Below, one piece after another: positions 13,633 to 15,445 of a stretch of DNA of 15,445 nucleotides (positions are counted from its first letter, which is position 1; the number at the start of each line of letters is the position of its first letter). This DNA is from Megamonas sp. UBA1796 (GTDB lineage: Bacteria; Bacillota; Negativicutes; Selenomonadales; Selenomonadaceae). The position numbers and the translations under genes are program-made. The notes below the pieces were generated by a model that worked only from the letters and a program-made list of their open reading frames with translations, was not told the DNA's origin and made no database searches. Location of the stretch: the NCBI GenBank assembly GCA_002319795.1, contig DCFU01000006.1:1-15445 (forward strand), given 5' to 3'.

Positions 13633-14874
13633 TCATTCCAAATCAGCTGGTTCGATACGTTCATTGAAATAAATGCAAAGCTGGGAAACAATTTTGTTCC
13701 AGTCACGGTTGTGGCCGCTCCATTTCTTGGTGATTTCTATGGTCGCCAGATAGAGCAGTTTAAACAAGGCATCATCCGTAGGGAAAATCGTCCGGCTCTT
13801 AGAAACTTTCCGTAGCTGACGATTGAAATTTTCAATCTGGTTCGTCGTATAAATCATCTTCCTCATTTCTAAGGGGTATTTGAAATAAGTGGATAGCTGC
13901 AACCAGTTATTTCGCCAGGATTGAACCGAAGAGGGATATTTATCGTTCCATTTTTCTTCCAAGGCGTCCAGAGCCATTTCCGCTTGTTCAAGAGTAGGCG
14001 CCTGGTAAATTCCCTTCAAATCTTGGACAAATGGTTTCATATCCTTGTAATAGACGAATTTAGTCGTATACCGAATCTGGTGGACTATGCAGCGTTGTAC
14101 TTCTGCCGCAGGATAAACTGCACCAATGGCATCGACAAATCCGGTCAAACCGTCAACAGAAAAAATAAAGATATCTTCGGTTCCTCGGTTCCTGATTTCG
14201 TTCAGGACGCCAATCCAGTATTTTGCACTTTCGTTGCCGCCAATCCAAAGCCCAAGGACCTCACGGCAACCATCCAGACGGGTTCCAATGGCGATATAGA
14301 CCGCTTTCTTTACAACCTGAGCATCCTGTCTGACATGAAAATGGACAGCGTCCATGAAGACAATCGCATATTTCTTGGCCAGTGGTCTGTTCTGCCATTC
14401 TTTAGCAATCGGAAGAATACGGTCTGTCATCCGGGAAATCGTTTCAGCAGAAGCATCTACACCATAGATTTCTTTAAGGTGGGCACTGATATCCCTGGTG
14501 GTCATCCCTTTGGCATACATAGACAGTACTTGGTCCTCAATATTGGAAACGTCTGTCTGATTCTTTTTCACAGCCTGAGGATGGAATTCACCTTTCCGAT
14601 CCCGAGGAATATCGAGAGGAATATTACCCATTGTAGACGTCACGGTTTTTTTGCTATAACCGTTCCGGCTGTCATCTGTATCCTTGTTTTTATAATCGTA
14701 CTTGGAGTAACCAAGATGCTCATCCATCTCGGTTTCCAGCATGGTTTGTAGCGTATCTCCGCAGAGATCCTTGAGCATATTCTGAACATCCTGCGCATCT
14801 TCCGGCTGATAGGCACGTAGCAGTTTCTGGAGAAATTCTTTACGTTCTGGGGAAAGTTTTCTTTGTCTGGCCAT
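13633..14874 (-). CDS. IS256-family (mutator-type) transposase
   Basis: A 413-residue, full-length transposase. The start ATG at 14874 has AGGAGG 8 nt upstream. DDE residues are in the expected places: D175 in IVFMDAVHFH, D241 in FIFSVDGLTGF and E348 in TTNQIENFNRQLRK. The mutator signature region (IYTTNQIENFNRQLRKVSKSR) is intact, as is the C/H pair in VQRCIVHQIRY (C262 and H265). No stop or frameshift is visible. The protein cuts and rejoins the IS ends; nothing suggests a host function. Confidence 0.95.
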   Translation of the reverse strand: MARQRKLSPERKEFLQKLLRAYQPEDAQDVQNMLKDLCGDTLQTMLETEMDEHLGYSKYDYKNKDTDDSRNGYSKKTVTSTMGNIPLDIPRDRKGEFHPQAVKKNQTDVSNIEDQVLSMYAKGMTTRDISAHLKEIYGVDASAETISRMTDRILPIAKEWQNRPLAKKYAIVFMDAVHFHVRQDAQVVKKAVYIAIGTRLDGCREVLGLWIGGNESAKYWIGVLNEIRNRGTEDIFIFSVDGLTGFVDAIGAVYPAAEVQRCIVHQIRYTTKFVYYKDMKPFVQDLKGIYQAPTLEQAEMALDALEEKWNDKYPSSVQSWRNNWLQLSTYFKYPLEMRKMIYTTNQIENFNRQLRKVSKSRTIFPTDDALFKLLYLATIEITKKWSGHNRDWNKIVSQLCIYFNERIEPADLE

Positions 14875-14974
14875 AATAAAAACCTCCTGAATTAATATTT
14901 ATTCTAACATTAATCCAGGAGGAATAGATTATCTTATCCTATTCTATTTACACATAATTCGTTACAGTCGGGGA

Positions 14975-15445
14975 TGCGGACAAAAAGTTGGACTATCGTT
15001 ATGCGATCAATCCTAATTTTTGTCGATATTCCATCGTGCTTAAGTAGCCAAGCGATTCTTTTATCCTAGTCTGATTATACCACCGAATATAGTAATCCAC
15101 TTCGTGCATGAATTCTTCAAGACTGCTTTCAGTCCACTTTCTAGGATAAAACATCTCATTTTTCAGCCTGCCCCAAAATCCTTCACAAGCAGCATTATCT
15201 GGAGAAGAGCCCTTTTTTGACATGGATCTTGTCAGAAGGGCTCTATCCATACATTGAATCCATCCAGGCCATCGATAATGACAGCCACAATCTGTATGGA
15301 CAATTGGATGCTCATCAGAACCTAGTTGACGAATACCATCCTCCAGCATACGATTTACTAGATTTGCATTTGGACGGGTTCCCAACGTCCAAGCAACGAT
15401 CATTCCATCAAAGCAGTCCTCTAGAGCTGACAGGTAAACTTTTCC
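14975..15445 (-). mobile_element. IS3-family element (copy 2, IS150-like), cut by the window edge
   Basis: A plausible end, TGCGGACAAAAAGTTGGAC, begins at 14975, 24 bp outside the transposase stop. The other end lies beyond the window. It belongs to a different IS3 group from the element at 10028-11314: the transposase sequences are clearly unlike. Confidence 0.6.
14999..15445 (-). CDS. IS3-family transposase OrfB, 3' part
   Basis: The frame is open to the window edge, reading GKVYLSALEDCFDG before the internal Met at 15403, so the true start lies outside. Two of the three DDE residues are present: D in VHTDCGCHYRWPGW and E in NAACEGFWGRLKNEMFY. The C-terminal IS3 signature follows (YYIRWYNQTRIKESLGYLST). 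The first aspartate should lie just upstream of the window end. The usual HSDxG appears as HTDCG. No damage is visible in this part. Confidence 0.9.
   Translation of the reverse strand, partial: GKVYLSALEDCFDGMIVAWTLGTRPNANLVNRMLEDGIRQLGSDEHPIVHTDCGCHYRWPGWIQCMDRALLTRSMSKKGSSPDNAACEGFWGRLKNEMFYPRKWTESSLEEFMHEVDYYIRWYNQTRIKESLGYLSTMEYRQKLGLIA

Larger units (their letters stand above)
13503..14969 (-). mobile_element. IS256-family insertion sequence, apparently complete
   Basis: The imperfect inverted repeats are GAGTGTAACCCATTCTGTGT from 13503 and, on the other strand, GACTGTAACGAATTATGTGT from 14969. They share TGTAAC, ATT and TGTGTAAA. The transposase lies between on the minus strand. Flanking bases (left CGCCAGCGA, right GGGGATGCG) do not show the 8-9 bp duplication usual for this family, so one flank was probably rearranged after insertion. 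The right end lies 5 bp from the likely end of a second IS3 element. Confidence 0.8.

Noticed and set aside
13921..14751. 276-codon plus-strand frame inside the IS256 transposase
   Set aside because: It is a shadow of the intact transposase on the other strand. It has no ribosome site and no recognisable domain.
1..15445. CRISPR array
   Set aside because: No regularly spaced direct repeats were seen. The only tandem repeats are the two 10-mers near 3554 and the coding repeat near 13269.

Overview
The window looks like a mobile-element-rich accessory region of a low-to-moderate GC Bacillota genome. The IS families, the Shine-Dalgarno sequences and the protein flavour would fit a gut or oral Negativicutes (Veillonella, Dialister or Megasphaera-like), but that placement is an inference and not something the sequence proves.

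Left part (1-3276, minus strand): a large conjugation-type membrane protein that joins a secreted M23 peptidase, a TrbL/VirB6-like multi-pass region and a lysozyme-like domain. The first codons of a downstream gene run off the window edge. Behind it sits an IS630-family element with good terminal repeats, a TA on each side and a transposase broken by two frame disruptions. Positions 3277-3670 hold no convincing gene. They do hold a tRNA-type terminator and exactly the 3' 42 nt of a tRNA gene (Val-CAC-like), which is the usual footprint of a tyrosine-recombinase attachment site.

Middle part (3671-9972, minus strand): a Fic-domain protein with its own promoter, then a complete four-gene type II CBASS anti-phage operon. 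In transcription order it encodes a SAVED-domain effector with an N-terminal nuclease-like domain (Cap4), a CD-NTase (Cap1), an E2-E1 fusion (Cap2) and a JAMM peptidase (Cap3). The last three genes are coupled by TTGA stop/start overlaps. The expected logic is that the CD-NTase, primed by Cap2 and deconjugated by Cap3, makes a cyclic oligonucleotide that binds SAVED and switches on DNA cleavage. A 27-codon ORF with a hydrophobic stretch lies between cap3 and the operon terminator.

Right part (9973-15445): an IS graveyard. An IS3-family element abuts the CBASS operon on one side and truncates an IS200-type tnpA on the other. The IS200 element in turn interrupts an IS1380-type transposase. A plus-strand HigBA-like toxin-antitoxin pair follows, with a near-ideal promoter lying inside a perfect palindrome. 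Next come a small putative membrane protein with an internal repeat, an intact IS256-family element, and the 3' part of a second IS3-family element cut by the window edge.
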